A DNA stretch of 64,000 bases from Alphaproteobacteria bacterium (GTDB lineage Bacteria > Pseudomonadota > Alphaproteobacteria > Micavibrionales > UBA2020), in NCBI GenBank assembly GCA_016794125.1, contig JAEUKT010000002.1, positions 622,848 through 686,847 of the forward strand. Direction: 5' to 3'. Position numbers and translations under genes: made by a program. Within the stretch, counting starts at the first letter, position 1; each line of letters starts with the position of its first letter. Below the pieces are notes generated by a model. It searched no databases. It was not told the DNA's origin and saw only the letters and a program-made list of their open reading frames with translations. This document shows, in pieces, positions 8,671 through 15,486 of the stretch.

Positions 8671-10019
8671 CGAATAACGAGAACGATGTCGATATCGACA
8701 CTCAGGAAGACTTCGACAAGGAACCGCCAAAAAGCGCCTCGCTGAAGGACACGTGGGATAACAACCCGCTCCTGAAAATCGGCGCGCTGGTGGTCGGCAT
8801 CGTCCTGATCGCCTTCATCTACGTCAAATTCATCGCGGGCGAAGACGAAAAAGTAAACATCTCCAACGTGACCGGCACCGACGGCACGCTGAAAAACAAA
8901 GCGGGCGGCGTTGTCGATGACGAGGTCTATCGCAAGGCGATCGAGGCGGATAACGCCGCGAAGAAATTAGAAGCAGAAAAGCGCGGCGGATCCGCGATGC
9001 CCATTTCGATCGGTGGCACGCAGTCCGAACAGCTCAGCGTTCCGCCCCCCACGCCGGCCGCCCAAGCGGATCCCCTTGCCGAATGGCGCCAGAAGGCCGA
9101 AGCGCGCCGCCTGTCGCTGGAAAACGAAACCGCGCCGCCTGAATCGGAAGAAACCGAAGTCGCGCCCGTGCCGATGGTGACCCCCATCCGCCCGCAGGCG
9201 ACGATGAAGCTCGACCCCCAGGCTGCCAAGCAGCTGACCGAACAGATGCGCTCCATCATCTCCACGCAGGCGCCGAAAAACTCGACCCGCGTGCGCATCA
9301 CGAAACGCGACAGCCTCTGGGTGCAGAAACTGCGCGCAGACAAGGCGGCGGAACAAAAACGCAAGCAGCAGGAGCTGAAGGACGAAGCGGCATTCGGCAA
9401 GACCACGGTGAATTCCGATGGCACCGTTACCGTTTCCGCCGATGACAAGCCCGCCAAGGAAAAGCTGATCGTGCCGGCCGGTAACATCGCCTATGCGCAG
9501 CTGCTGAACGACCTGAACTCGGATGTCGATGGCCCCGCGCTGGCGCAGGTCATGTCGGGCCCGTTCGAAGGCGGCCGCGCGATCGGCGACTTCGAAAAGC
9601 AGGACGAATACCTGACCCTGACCTTCAAGCGTATCGTCAAGGACGGCGTGTCGTATTCTATCAACGGCATCGCACTTGACGAAGACACAACGCTCGCCGC
9701 GCATCAGACGGATGTGAACCACCACTACTTCCAGCGCATCGTGCTGCCCGCCGCTGCGGCGTTCCTGACCGGTTACACCGCGTCGGTCGCCGAAACCGGC
9801 CAAAGCACCACGACCACGCCCGGCGGCGGTGTCGCAACCAACATCCCCGAGCCCGACGCGAAGGAATCGATCATGGAGGGCGCGACGCAGGCATCGACCG
9901 TCATCGCGAACATCCTGAACAAAGGCCAGAGCCGCCCGATCACCGTCTATGTGAAGCGCGGCACGACGATGGGCATCCTGTTCATGGACTCGGTCAAGAC
10001 CAGCAACGCCGAGAAATAA
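8667..10019 (+). CDS. dotG: DotG/IcmE VirB10-like channel protein
   Basis: DotG (IcmE) spans the envelope and carries a VirB10/TrbI-like C-terminal domain. The 450-aa product has an acidic cytoplasmic start, one membrane helix (about 36-56, IGALVVGIVLIAFIYVKFI), a charged linker with a Lys/Gln-rich coiled segment, and a C-terminal domain from about residue 265 (VPAGNIAYAQLLNDLNSDVD, then FLTGYTASVAE). Legionella DotG is about 1,050 aa because of a long pentapeptide-repeat region. That region is absent here, so this is a short DotG. Coupled to dotH by ATGA. Confidence 0.93.
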   Translation: MTNNENDVDIDTQEDFDKEPPKSASLKDTWDNNPLLKIGALVVGIVLIAFIYVKFIAGEDEKVNISNVTGTDGTLKNKAGGVVDDEVYRKAIEADNAAKKLEAEKRGGSAMPISIGGTQSEQLSVPPPTPAAQADPLAEWRQKAEARRLSLENETAPPESEETEVAPVPMVTPIRPQATMKLDPQAAKQLTEQMRSIISTQAPKNSTRVRITKRDSLWVQKLRADKAAEQKRKQQELKDEAAFGKTTVNSDGTVTVSADDKPAKEKLIVPAGNIAYAQLLNDLNSDVDGPALAQVMSGPFEGGRAIGDFEKQDEYLTLTFKRIVKDGVSYSINGIALDEDTTLAAHQTDVNHHYFQRIVLPAAAAFLTGYTASVAETGQSTTTTPGGGVATNIPEPDAKESIMEGATQASTVIANILNKGQSRPITVYVKRGTTMGILFMDSVKTSNAEK

Positions 10020-10052
10020 ACGGCGTTACGCGGCAGGGATAAACGAACAACC

Positions 10053-10081
10053 GAACATCCGGCCGTCAAGGCCGGATGTTC
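10053..10081 (+). terminator. 12-bp hairpin after dotG
   Basis: A perfect GAACATCCGGCC / GGCCGGATGTTC stem with a 5-base loop lies between dotG and the next gene. It lacks a following T-run, so it is more likely an attenuator or an RNA 3'-end stabiliser than a full terminator. Confidence 0.55.
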
Positions 10082-10117
10082 ATGTTAAAAAACAGACGCA
10101 AACGAGGTAAGAAACCG

Positions 10118-11419
10118 ATGACCAACAGCGAAAATTTCGACGAAGTCGAAACAACCGATGCCGAATTCGAAGAAGAAACCCCCGCGCCCGCGAAGCCAGT
10201 GAAGCCTGTGAAAAAATCGGGCGGCGCCGGGAAATTCATCGTCCTGCTGGCGATGCTGGGCATCGGCGGCGCGCTGGGCGGCGAATACATGGGCCTCATC
10301 AAGCTGCCTGTCGATATCCCGGGCGTGACGCCTGCGAAAACCGCTGCTGTTCCCGCCGCGCCCGCAACCGATACCGCGGCCCTGCCGCCCGCCGCCGCGC
10401 CTGCGGAACTTGCCGGCGGCCTGCCGCCCGCAACGGGCGCGGATGCCATGCCGCCCGCAACGCCGCCTGCCGCGCCTGCGATCACCGCGCCGTCGATGAT
10501 TCCGGACGCTGTCGGCTCCAAGCTGGCGCCCGACGGCACGAATATCAAATCGCCCGGCGACAAGGACCCCTTCGCCGACCTGCCGCCCGCAACGCCGGCT
10601 GAATCGACGGCGACGGCCGCTGCTCCCGCTCCCGCGCCTGCTGTCGGTATTACGCCGCCTGCCGGCATCACGGCTCCCGTCGGCATCACACCGCCTGCGG
10701 GTATCACCGCGCCCGCCGGTATCGGCGCGCCCGATGCCGCTGCGGCACCCGATGCGCTGGCCGCTGCCCCCGCGCCTGCCGCGACCGATGTGACGGCTGC
10801 CGTCACCGATCCGCTGGCTGCGCCCGCTGCATCACCTGCAGCAGCGCCCGCGGCAACGCCTGCCGCCGACCCGCTGGCGGCCGTTACGGCTCCCGCACCT
10901 GCTGCGGATCCGGTTGCGCCTGCCGCTGATCCTATCGTCGCGGCCGACCCCGCGCCTGCCGCAACGCCCGCGACAGACAGCAAAGTCGAAGAGCTGCAGA
11001 CACAGGTCACGACGCTCGAACAGAATGCGGCCAGCCTGAAGGCAGCCGCTGACGCGAAGGATGCCGAGATCGCAAAACTGCAAGCAGACCTTGCCGCCGC
11101 AAAAGCGGCCAAGCCCGCCGTTACGGCTTCCGCTGCGTCTTCGGATGAAGAACCTGTGATGGCCGCGCCGAAAAAGAAACGCGTACGCGCCGCCGCCGCT
11201 TCTTCCGCTGCGCCTGTCGTGTCCGCCAAGGTTACGTCGCGCTGGGTGCTGAAATCGGCCAAGCCCGGCATGGCCTGGGTTGCGCCCGCCGGCTCCAACG
11301 AACTGAAAAGCGTCGCTGTCGGCGATACGCTGAACGGTGTCGGCCGCATCACGGCGATTGCCAAGGATGAAGCCGGCCGCTGGTATGTCAGCGGCACACG
11401 CGGCCGTATCCACCAGTAA
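10118..11419 (+). CDS. DotF/IcmG-position T4BSS protein, 433 aa
   Basis: The start MTNSENFDEV is chosen for its GAGGTAAG ribosome binding site; a frame from 10076 exists without one. The layout is an acidic cytoplasmic tail, one membrane helix (about 39-57), a long Ala/Pro-rich linker (70-290), a coiled coil (about 293-335, VEELQTQVTTLEQNAASLKA) and a C-terminal domain (about 370-433, with VGDTLNGVGRITAI). Legionella IcmG/DotF has the same plan of cytoplasmic tail, helix, coiled coil and periplasmic domain, and lies at the same place after icmE. Assignment as DotF-like rests on position and architecture, not on clear sequence identity. The terminal segment also resembles the small beta domain of GspC/PilP proteins. 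Confidence 0.65.
   Translation: MTNSENFDEVETTDAEFEEETPAPAKPVKPVKKSGGAGKFIVLLAMLGIGGALGGEYMGLIKLPVDIPGVTPAKTAAVPAAPATDTAALPPAAAPAELAGGLPPATGADAMPPATPPAAPAITAPSMIPDAVGSKLAPDGTNIKSPGDKDPFADLPPATPAESTATAAAPAPAPAVGITPPAGITAPVGITPPAGITAPAGIGAPDAAAAPDALAAAPAPAATDVTAAVTDPLAAPAASPAAAPAATPAADPLAAVTAPAPAADPVAPAADPIVAADPAPAATPATDSKVEELQTQVTTLEQNAASLKAAADAKDAEIAKLQADLAAAKAAKPAVTASAASSDEEPVMAAPKKKRVRAAAASSAAPVVSAKVTSRWVLKSAKPGMAWVAPAGSNELKSVAVGDTLNGVGRITAIAKDEAGRWYVSGTRGRIHQ
10643..10732 (+). repeat. Five hexapeptide-coding repeats in the DotF-like linker
   Basis: Residues 176-205 are five consecutive six-residue units of the form (V/A)GI(T/G)(P/A)P. The 18-base units differ in codon choice, so the repetition is kept at protein level. 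Confidence 0.75.
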
Positions 11420-11444
11420 AACTATCCGCGAATCATTCGCATTT

Positions 11445-11485
11445 GAACGCCGTTGAGAATAATTCTCAACGGCGTTCGTCTTTCT
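11445..11485 (+). terminator. Terminator hairpin after the DotF-like gene
   Basis: A perfect 15-bp stem (GAACGCCGTTGAGAA / TTCTCAACGGCGTTC) with a TAA loop is followed by GTCTTTCT. The loop-proximal part also forms TGAGAATAATTCTCA, a Fur-box-like palindrome. Confidence 0.7.
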
Positions 11486-11586
11486 GTGGGGTACTCATTC
11501 TATTTTTCCATAAATTTTGATACCGATATTTCAAAGCAATAACAGCAGCTTGGAAACCGCACTATCGTTCTGCGCGCCGTTCCCGC

Positions 11587-11627
11587 GTTTGCGCAAGATA
11601 ACAACCCGTGTTGGAATAAAGATATAA
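11587..11627 (+). promoter_or_regulatory. Conserved promoter-like motif, copy 1
   Basis: GTTTGCGCA, 12 bases, then GTGTTGGAATAAAGATATAA. The same two blocks with the same spacing recur at 13101-13141. Read as a sigma-70 promoter it gives TTGCGC, 17 bases, TGGAAT. It precedes the first icmD copy by about 290 bases. Confidence 0.6.
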
Positions 11628-11702
11628 GCCCCGATGCAACAGGGGCGGGAAACAGATTGAATGCGCCGGCGCAACCGGCGACAGACGAGGGGAGCCATCA
11701 CC

Positions 11703-11795
11703 ATGACCGACCAGATGAAACGCGGCTGTTGCCGCTTATGCCAGCCCATGCCCGCCACCCGCATTTTCCCGCCGCCGCCGTTACTGCGGCGATAG
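11703..11795 (+). CDS. Possible 30-aa Cys-rich small protein
   Basis: An ATG preceded by a strong GAGGGGAG ribosome binding site opens a 30-codon frame with MTDQMKRGCCRLC at its start and a Pro-rich end. It lies between the promoter-like motif and the first icmD copy and fills part of an otherwise empty 500-base gap. It may be a leader peptide or a genuine small protein. No homologue is recognised. Only the ribosome binding site and placement support it. Confidence 0.35.
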   Translation: MTDQMKRGCCRLCQPMPATRIFPPPPLLRR

Positions 11796-11901
11796 CCGTT
11801 TCCTGCACATCACCACGCGCACAAAAAAACGGACGCATGAACCAACATGCGCCGCATGAAAAAACACATCAAAAAATCGCGCGCACGAACAAACGCAACA
11901 A

Positions 11902-11927
11902 ACAAAAAAAGGAACGCACAGATGAAA
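11902..11927 (+). repeat. 26-base exact direct repeat over the icmD start, copy 1
   Basis: A 26-base sequence covering the ribosome binding site, the ATG and the next codon is identical at 12389-12414. In both places the ATG begins 20 bases in. This shows that the first two icmD copies arose by tandem duplication. Confidence 0.85.
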
Positions 11928-12332
11928 CAGAAAAAAACGAAAACCAAAACCGCGCATAAACTTGCCGCCGCCGCCACCATGGGCATGATCGCGGGCAACG
12001 CCGATGCGTCATTCGCCGCCACGACGTTCAAGGATATGTCGTCCAACATCATCACCGCATCGTCGGGCTTCAATAACCTGATCTCGGTCGTGTGCTGGAT
12101 CGGCGGCGCGGGGCTGGGTGTCGCCGGCATCTTCAAGCTGAAAAACCATGTCGACAACCCCGGCCAGACGCCGATGAAAGACGGCCTTGTGCGCCTTGGC
12201 TGCGGCGGCGCGCTGCTGGCGTTTCCGTTTATCCAGCAGGCGATGCAGGGATCGATTTCCAACGGAACGCTGACGAAAATCAACGCAGCGTCGTTGCAGA
12301 TGGACAGCACCGAGGTATTCAACACGCCTTAA
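11922..12332 (+). CDS. icmD: IcmD/DotP-like T4BSS protein, copy 1
   Basis: IcmD (DotP) is a small inner-membrane protein of the Dot/Icm system. This 136-aa copy has a basic signal-type N-terminus (MKQKKTKTKTAHKLAAAATM) and two hydrophobic segments around ISVVCWIGGAGLGVAGIF and CGGALLAFPFI. Between them lies the family loop NPGQTPMKDGLVR, and SLQMDS is near the end. The start at 11922 is preferred because of AAAAAAAGGA upstream; a longer in-frame start at 11847 lacks one. Its core is almost identical to the copies at 12409 and 14170, although synonymous codons differ, which suggests selection on the protein. Confidence 0.88.
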   Translation: MKQKKTKTKTAHKLAAAATMGMIAGNADASFAATTFKDMSSNIITASSGFNNLISVVCWIGGAGLGVAGIFKLKNHVDNPGQTPMKDGLVRLGCGGALLAFPFIQQAMQGSISNGTLTKINAASLQMDSTEVFNTP

Positions 12333-12336
12333 AAAA

Positions 12337-12357
12337 CCGCCGCCGGATCAACGGCGG
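12337..12357 (+). terminator. Small hairpin between icmD copies 1 and 2
   Basis: CCGCCG and CGGCGG form a 6-bp stem with a 9-base loop just after the first icmD stop. There is no T-run, so it is probably an attenuator or 3'-end protector. Confidence 0.4.
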
Positions 12358-12388
12358 GGTGAAACGTCACGCACAGAAAAAAGAAAAC

Positions 12389-12414
12389 ACAAAAAAAGGA
12401 ACGCACAGATGAAA
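12389..12414 (+). repeat. 26-base exact direct repeat over the icmD start, copy 2
   Basis: Second copy of the repeat at 11902-11927, again spanning ribosome binding site and start codon. Confidence 0.85.
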
Positions 12415-12804
12415 ACAAAAATGACCCACAAACTTGCGGCTGCCGCCACCATGGGCATGATCGCAGGATCGGCAACCGACGCGCATGCGCAGACCGCGAC
12501 GACATTTGCGGACATGGTGAAAAACATCCTGCTGGCCTCCAGCGGGTTTAACAACCTGATCTCGGTCGTGTGCTGGATCGGCGGGGCGGGGCTGGGTGTC
12601 GCCGGTATCTTCAAGCTGAAAATGCATGTCGACAACCCCGGCCAGACGCCGATGAAAGACGGGCTTGTGCGGCTTGGCTGCGGCGGCGCGCTGCTGGCCT
12701 TTCCCTTCATCATGCAGGCGATGCAGGGATCGATCTCCAACGGGTCGATGCAGAAAATCAATGCCTCGTCGCTGCAGATGGACAGCGTGACGGTGTTCCA
12801 GTAA
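12409..12804 (+). CDS. icmD: IcmD/DotP-like T4BSS protein, copy 2
   Basis: A 131-aa paralogue with the same plan as the first copy: signal-type start (MKTKMTHKLAAAATMGMIAG), two membrane segments, the loop HVDNPGQTPMKDGLVRLG, and NGSMQKINASSLQMDS near the end. Here the segment before the first helix reads FADMVKNILLASSGFNNL, where the other two copies have FKDMS and ITASSGFNN. A terminator-like hairpin follows the gene. Multiple icmD copies are unusual, since Legionella has one. They may be interchangeable or may give a mixed ring or filament. Confidence 0.88.
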   Translation: MKTKMTHKLAAAATMGMIAGSATDAHAQTATTFADMVKNILLASSGFNNLISVVCWIGGAGLGVAGIFKLKMHVDNPGQTPMKDGLVRLGCGGALLAFPFIMQAMQGSISNGSMQKINASSLQMDSVTVFQ

Positions 12805-12854
12805 CAGCCATTCGCCGATGCTGCCGGATTTTTCAGGCGGCGCGATGAAGGGGG

Positions 12855-12890
12855 CGCCCGGGCGGGGTTGCATACCGCCCGGGCGTTCTT
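12855..12890 (+). terminator. Terminator after icmD copy 2
   Basis: A perfect 11-bp stem (CGCCCGGGCGG / CCGCCCGGGCG) with a 9-base loop is followed by TTCTT. Confidence 0.7.
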
Positions 12891-12959
12891 GGCTTGCGAT
12901 ACCTTATATATGTGCAAGGTTAATGATGCGCCCGCCGTTTAACCAATCGGCAAGGATTC

Positions 12960-12974
12960 TGAGAATGATTCTCA
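12960..12974. promoter_or_regulatory. Fur-box-like palindrome
   Basis: TGAGAATGATTCTCA is a perfect 7-1-7 inverted repeat close to the Fur-type consensus. It lies about 200 bases upstream of the DotE-like gene and 140 bases before the promoter-like motif, a little far for simple repression. Confidence 0.4.
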
Positions 12975-13100
12975 AGTTTTGGCCCTTTTGAGTCAAATTT
13001 GAGGGGCATTTTAACGATTAGGCGCGTGAATCTTCGCCCTTAATTCCATATTTATTACAGCCACTTACGGGCGGTCGTACCGCGCCCAAACGCGCGGATT

Positions 13101-13141
13101 GTTTGCGCAGTTCCCCAAAAAGTGTTGTAATAAAGATATAA
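13101..13141 (+). promoter_or_regulatory. Conserved promoter-like motif, copy 2
   Basis: GTTTGCGCA, 12 bases, then GTGTTGTAATAAAGATATAA, differing from the copy at 11587 by one base outside the spacer. It ends 35 bases before the DotE-like start codon, a sensible distance for a promoter. TTGCGC and TGTAAT with 17 bases between are the likely -35 and -10. Confidence 0.65.
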
Positions 13142-13176
13142 CCTGTTCTCTGTGGAACGGCTTAAGGGTGTATTTC

Positions 13177-14103
13177 ATGCAGATCCGCAAACTAGTCCTG
13201 TCTCTTGCGTTGTTCGCCGTCTTCATGACGGTTGCGATGGGCGAAGCAGAGGCAAGCAAACTCAGCACGATCATCCGCAACTTCACCGGATCATGGGACA
13301 AATTCCAGAGCATCCTGACAAGCGTCGCCTGGATCGCGGGCGCGTTCCTCGGCTGTGCCGCCATCTTCAAATTCAAGGACCATGTGGATAACCCCGCGCA
13401 GACACCGTTGTCGCAGGGCGTGAAACGCATGATCGCGGGCGGCATGCTGCTGTCGCTGCCCTTTACCATCAACGCGGTGAACGGTTCTATCTTCGGCGCG
13501 GGCGGTTACGGCGGCAACAAAATCACCGCCACTTCGGTCACCACCGGCGCGCTGACGCCGGGCGGCCTCGACAAAATGGTCGTCGATGTGATGAAAGACG
13601 TCGCCGGCCCGATCGAAAGCATGCTGGTGGCCTTCGCATACCTTGCCGGTATCGCGCTGCTGCTGGTCGGCGTGTCGCGCCTGACCAAGCGCATGGAAGA
13701 AGGCCCCAAGGGCCCCGCCGGCTTCGGCACGATTATGACATTCGTCGCATCGGGTATGCTGTTCAACTACGGCTCGTCGCTGGGTTCGTTCACCTCCAGC
13801 ATCTTCGGCAACAACCAGCTGATGACCAAAATCACGATCGACAACACAGTTATTAACAACACGGCCGATGCGGACCGCGTTGCATATGTTTTGGGAGGCC
13901 TCGAGATGTTCGTCATGATTGTCGGATATATCGCCTTCCTCAGAGGATGGTTCGTCTTGAAAAACTTTGCGGATGGGCAGCAGGGTGCTACCCTTGCGCA
14001 AGGTCTGACGTTCCTGTTCGGCGGAGCCATTGCCATTAACCTGGGGGAATTCGTGAACGCTGTCACGAATACCGTAGGGGTAACGGGTCTGACGTTTAGC
14101 TAG
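13177..14103 (+). CDS. DotE/IcmC-type membrane protein with three IcmD-like modules
   Basis: The start MQIRKLVLSL follows TAAGGG at a good distance; the frame is open from 13099. The 308-aa product has a signal peptide (1-26). It then has three related hydrophobic modules at about 46-105, 146-211 and 240-300, each made of a helix, a polar loop and a second Gly-rich helix. Module 1 keeps the IcmD loop almost exactly (KDHVDNPAQTPLSQGVKRM); module 2 has EEGPKGPAGFGTI and module 3 has NFADGQQGATLAQGLTFLFG. In Legionella, IcmC (DotE) and DotV are IcmD-related multi-pass proteins, and icmC lies beside icmD. This gene is best read as a DotE/DotV-type protein, possibly a fusion, but the exact counterpart is uncertain. 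Confidence 0.75.
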   Translation: MQIRKLVLSLALFAVFMTVAMGEAEASKLSTIIRNFTGSWDKFQSILTSVAWIAGAFLGCAAIFKFKDHVDNPAQTPLSQGVKRMIAGGMLLSLPFTINAVNGSIFGAGGYGGNKITATSVTTGALTPGGLDKMVVDVMKDVAGPIESMLVAFAYLAGIALLLVGVSRLTKRMEEGPKGPAGFGTIMTFVASGMLFNYGSSLGSFTSSIFGNNQLMTKITIDNTVINNTADADRVAYVLGGLEMFVMIVGYIAFLRGWFVLKNFADGQQGATLAQGLTFLFGGAIAINLGEFVNAVTNTVGVTGLTFS

Positions 14104-14131
14104 TGGACAAGTGTAAAAAGCTTGCTATATT
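14104..14131 (+). promoter_or_regulatory. Promoter for icmD copy 3
   Basis: TGGACA and TATATT are separated by 16 bases and start directly after the upstream stop codon. The predicted transcript would have a leader of about 32 bases. Both hexamers match consensus at five of six positions. Confidence 0.65.
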
Positions 14132-14169
14132 TTAAAACGTTAATGTGTGTAAGTGAAGGAGAACTACAA

Positions 14170-14559
14170 ATGAAACGGTCAATGACTCATAAACTCGCTG
14201 CCTGCGCAACCCTCGGCATGATTGCCGGTTCGGTTTCCGCAGCTGATGCTGCGACGACGTTCAAGGACATGTCCACGAACATCATCACCGCATCTTCGGG
14301 CTTCAACAACCTGATCTCCGTCGTCTGCTGGATCGGCGGCGCGGGCCTCGGCGTTGCGGGCATTTTCAAACTGAAAATGCACGTTGACAACCCCGGCCAG
14401 ACCCCGATGAAAGACGGCCTCGTTCGTATTGGTTGCGGCGGCGCGCTCCTCGCGTTCCCCTTCATCCAGCAAGCGATGCAGGGCTCTATCTCGAACGGCT
14501 CGCTCCAGAAAATCAACGCTTCGTCCCTGCAAATGGACAGCGTCACGGTTTTCCAGTAA
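14170..14559 (+). CDS. icmD: IcmD/DotP-like T4BSS protein, copy 3
   Basis: This 129-aa copy starts at MKRSMTHKLAACATLGMIAG after a strong GAAGGAGA ribosome binding site. It has the signal-type start, the two membrane segments, the NPGQTPMKDGLVRIG loop and SLQMDSVTVFQ at the end. Its core matches copy 1 at nearly every residue despite many synonymous changes. It has its own promoter candidate, and a strong hairpin lies just downstream inside the start of dotN. This arrangement would allow much higher expression than its neighbours. This copy occupies the Legionella icmD position immediately before icmJ. Confidence 0.9.
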   Translation: MKRSMTHKLAACATLGMIAGSVSAADAATTFKDMSTNIITASSGFNNLISVVCWIGGAGLGVAGIFKLKMHVDNPGQTPMKDGLVRIGCGGALLAFPFIQQAMQGSISNGSLQKINASSLQMDSVTVFQ

Positions 14560-14586
14560 GCCTAGCCTGAACGGGATAACGCCTAC

Positions 14587-15279
14587 ATGGCTTATCTAAG
14601 AATTACGCCCGGCATCAGTGGACTTTCTGATGCCGGGCGCGTTCTTTCGGGGGATGTACATAAACCTTCGGAAGAGACGCGCGCCAAGGCGCTTGCCCGC
14701 GACGACAACACCTGTCGTTATTGCGGCTTCCAGTCGCGCAAATACCAGGAAGTGAATTACATCGGCAAATCGGACAAACCGAACGGCGTCGATGATTACG
14801 CGACCTGCTGCACCTTCTGCTACCAATGTTTCCATGTCGAGCGCGTCGATCGCATGCAATCGGGCGCCGTCATCTGGCTGCCTGAAATCGGTCAGGCCGC
14901 TTTGCACCACATGTGCCGCGCGATTTACGTGGCCCGCATTTCACAAGGCCCCATGGCCGACGCCGCCCGCGACGCGATGGAGGCGCTGCTGAGCCGCAAG
15001 GAAGAAGCCAAGAACCGCCTTGGCACCGACAGCCCGAAAATCCTTGCGACCGTTTTGCAGGATTTCCTTGAAACATCCGAATACAAGGGCCGCGGCGCCA
15101 AGCTGAAAGGCTTCCGCCTGCTGCCGCTCGACCGCCGCATCATCAAGGAAGGCGACCTTGAATTTAACCAGTTCCCGCAGATCCTCGCCTATTGGCGGTC
15201 CAAGGACGGCCCCTTCGGCGAACTGCCGCCGCGCCGCTGGGTGAAAACTTTCTATGACCTGAAGGCGAAAACGGCCTGA
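14587..15279 (+). CDS. dotN: DotN/IcmJ T4BSS coupling-complex protein
   Basis: DotN (IcmJ) is a zinc-binding cytoplasmic protein that joins the DotL/DotM coupling complex receiving substrates. The 230-aa product shows Cys pairs at residues 43/46 (CRYCGFQSRKYQEV) and a cluster at 74/75/78/81 (CCTFCYQC), which together form the DotN zinc site, followed by HVERVDRMQSGAVIWLPEI. The length matches Legionella DotN (about 208 aa). The start at 14587 has only a weak CGGGAT ribosome binding site, but no other in-frame start occurs before the Cys motif. A 13-bp hairpin spans codons 7-18. Confidence 0.93.
   Translation: MAYLRITPGISGLSDAGRVLSGDVHKPSEETRAKALARDDNTCRYCGFQSRKYQEVNYIGKSDKPNGVDDYATCCTFCYQCFHVERVDRMQSGAVIWLPEIGQAALHHMCRAIYVARISQGPMADAARDAMEALLSRKEEAKNRLGTDSPKILATVLQDFLETSEYKGRGAKLKGFRLLPLDRRIIKEGDLEFNQFPQILAYWRSKDGPFGELPPRRWVKTFYDLKAKTA
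14606..14650 (+). terminator. Terminator-like hairpin inside the dotN coding start
   Basis: CGCCCGGCATCAG and CTGATGCCGGGCG form a perfect 13-bp stem with an 8-base loop, followed by CGTTCTTTC. It lies within dotN codons and just after icmD copy 3, so it may terminate most icmD transcripts and let a minority read into dotN. Confidence 0.6.
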
Positions 15280-15382
15280 CCGCCGATACGGTTTTTACAA
15301 AATCGAAAAATTATATGGATACTGGCGCGCGGCCGCATTTTTCATGTGCGCGCGCTTGGCCTGTTTTCATTGAAACAGCGTT

Positions 15383-15410
15383 TTGACGCGGCAAGCTTCT
15401 GGTATATATT
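15383..15410 (+). promoter_or_regulatory. Promoter candidate for dotO
   Basis: TTGACG, 16 bases, TATATT lies in the 207-base gap before dotO. It resembles the promoter before icmD copy 3 and suggests dotO is also transcribed separately. Confidence 0.65.
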
Positions 15411-15486
15411 AATAAATCTGAAATACCGGCCTGCGGCGGGGCAATTTTCATGTGCCGCGTGCTGAATAAAATGGGGATCGATTTTC

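Larger units (their letters stand above)
12805..13176 (+). other. Intergenic region before the DotE-like gene
   Basis: This 372-base gap holds the icmD-2 terminator (12855-12890), a Fur-box-like palindrome (12960-12974) and the second conserved promoter-like motif (13101-13141). No gene is seen in it. Confidence 0.7.

Noticed and set aside
7513-8730. 405-codon minus-strand frame opposite dotH
   Set aside because: Shadow of dotH; composition dominated by Arg, His, Asp and Gly without any recognisable domain.
10643-10732. Regular short repeats that might suggest a CRISPR or minisatellite
   Set aside because: The units are 18 bases, coding, imperfect in DNA but regular in protein, and have no unique spacers.
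10066-11397. 443-codon Ala/Ser-rich minus-strand frame opposite the DotF-like gene
   Set aside because: It is the complement of an Ala/Pro-rich coding region, which leaves few stops on the other strand. There is no good start site.
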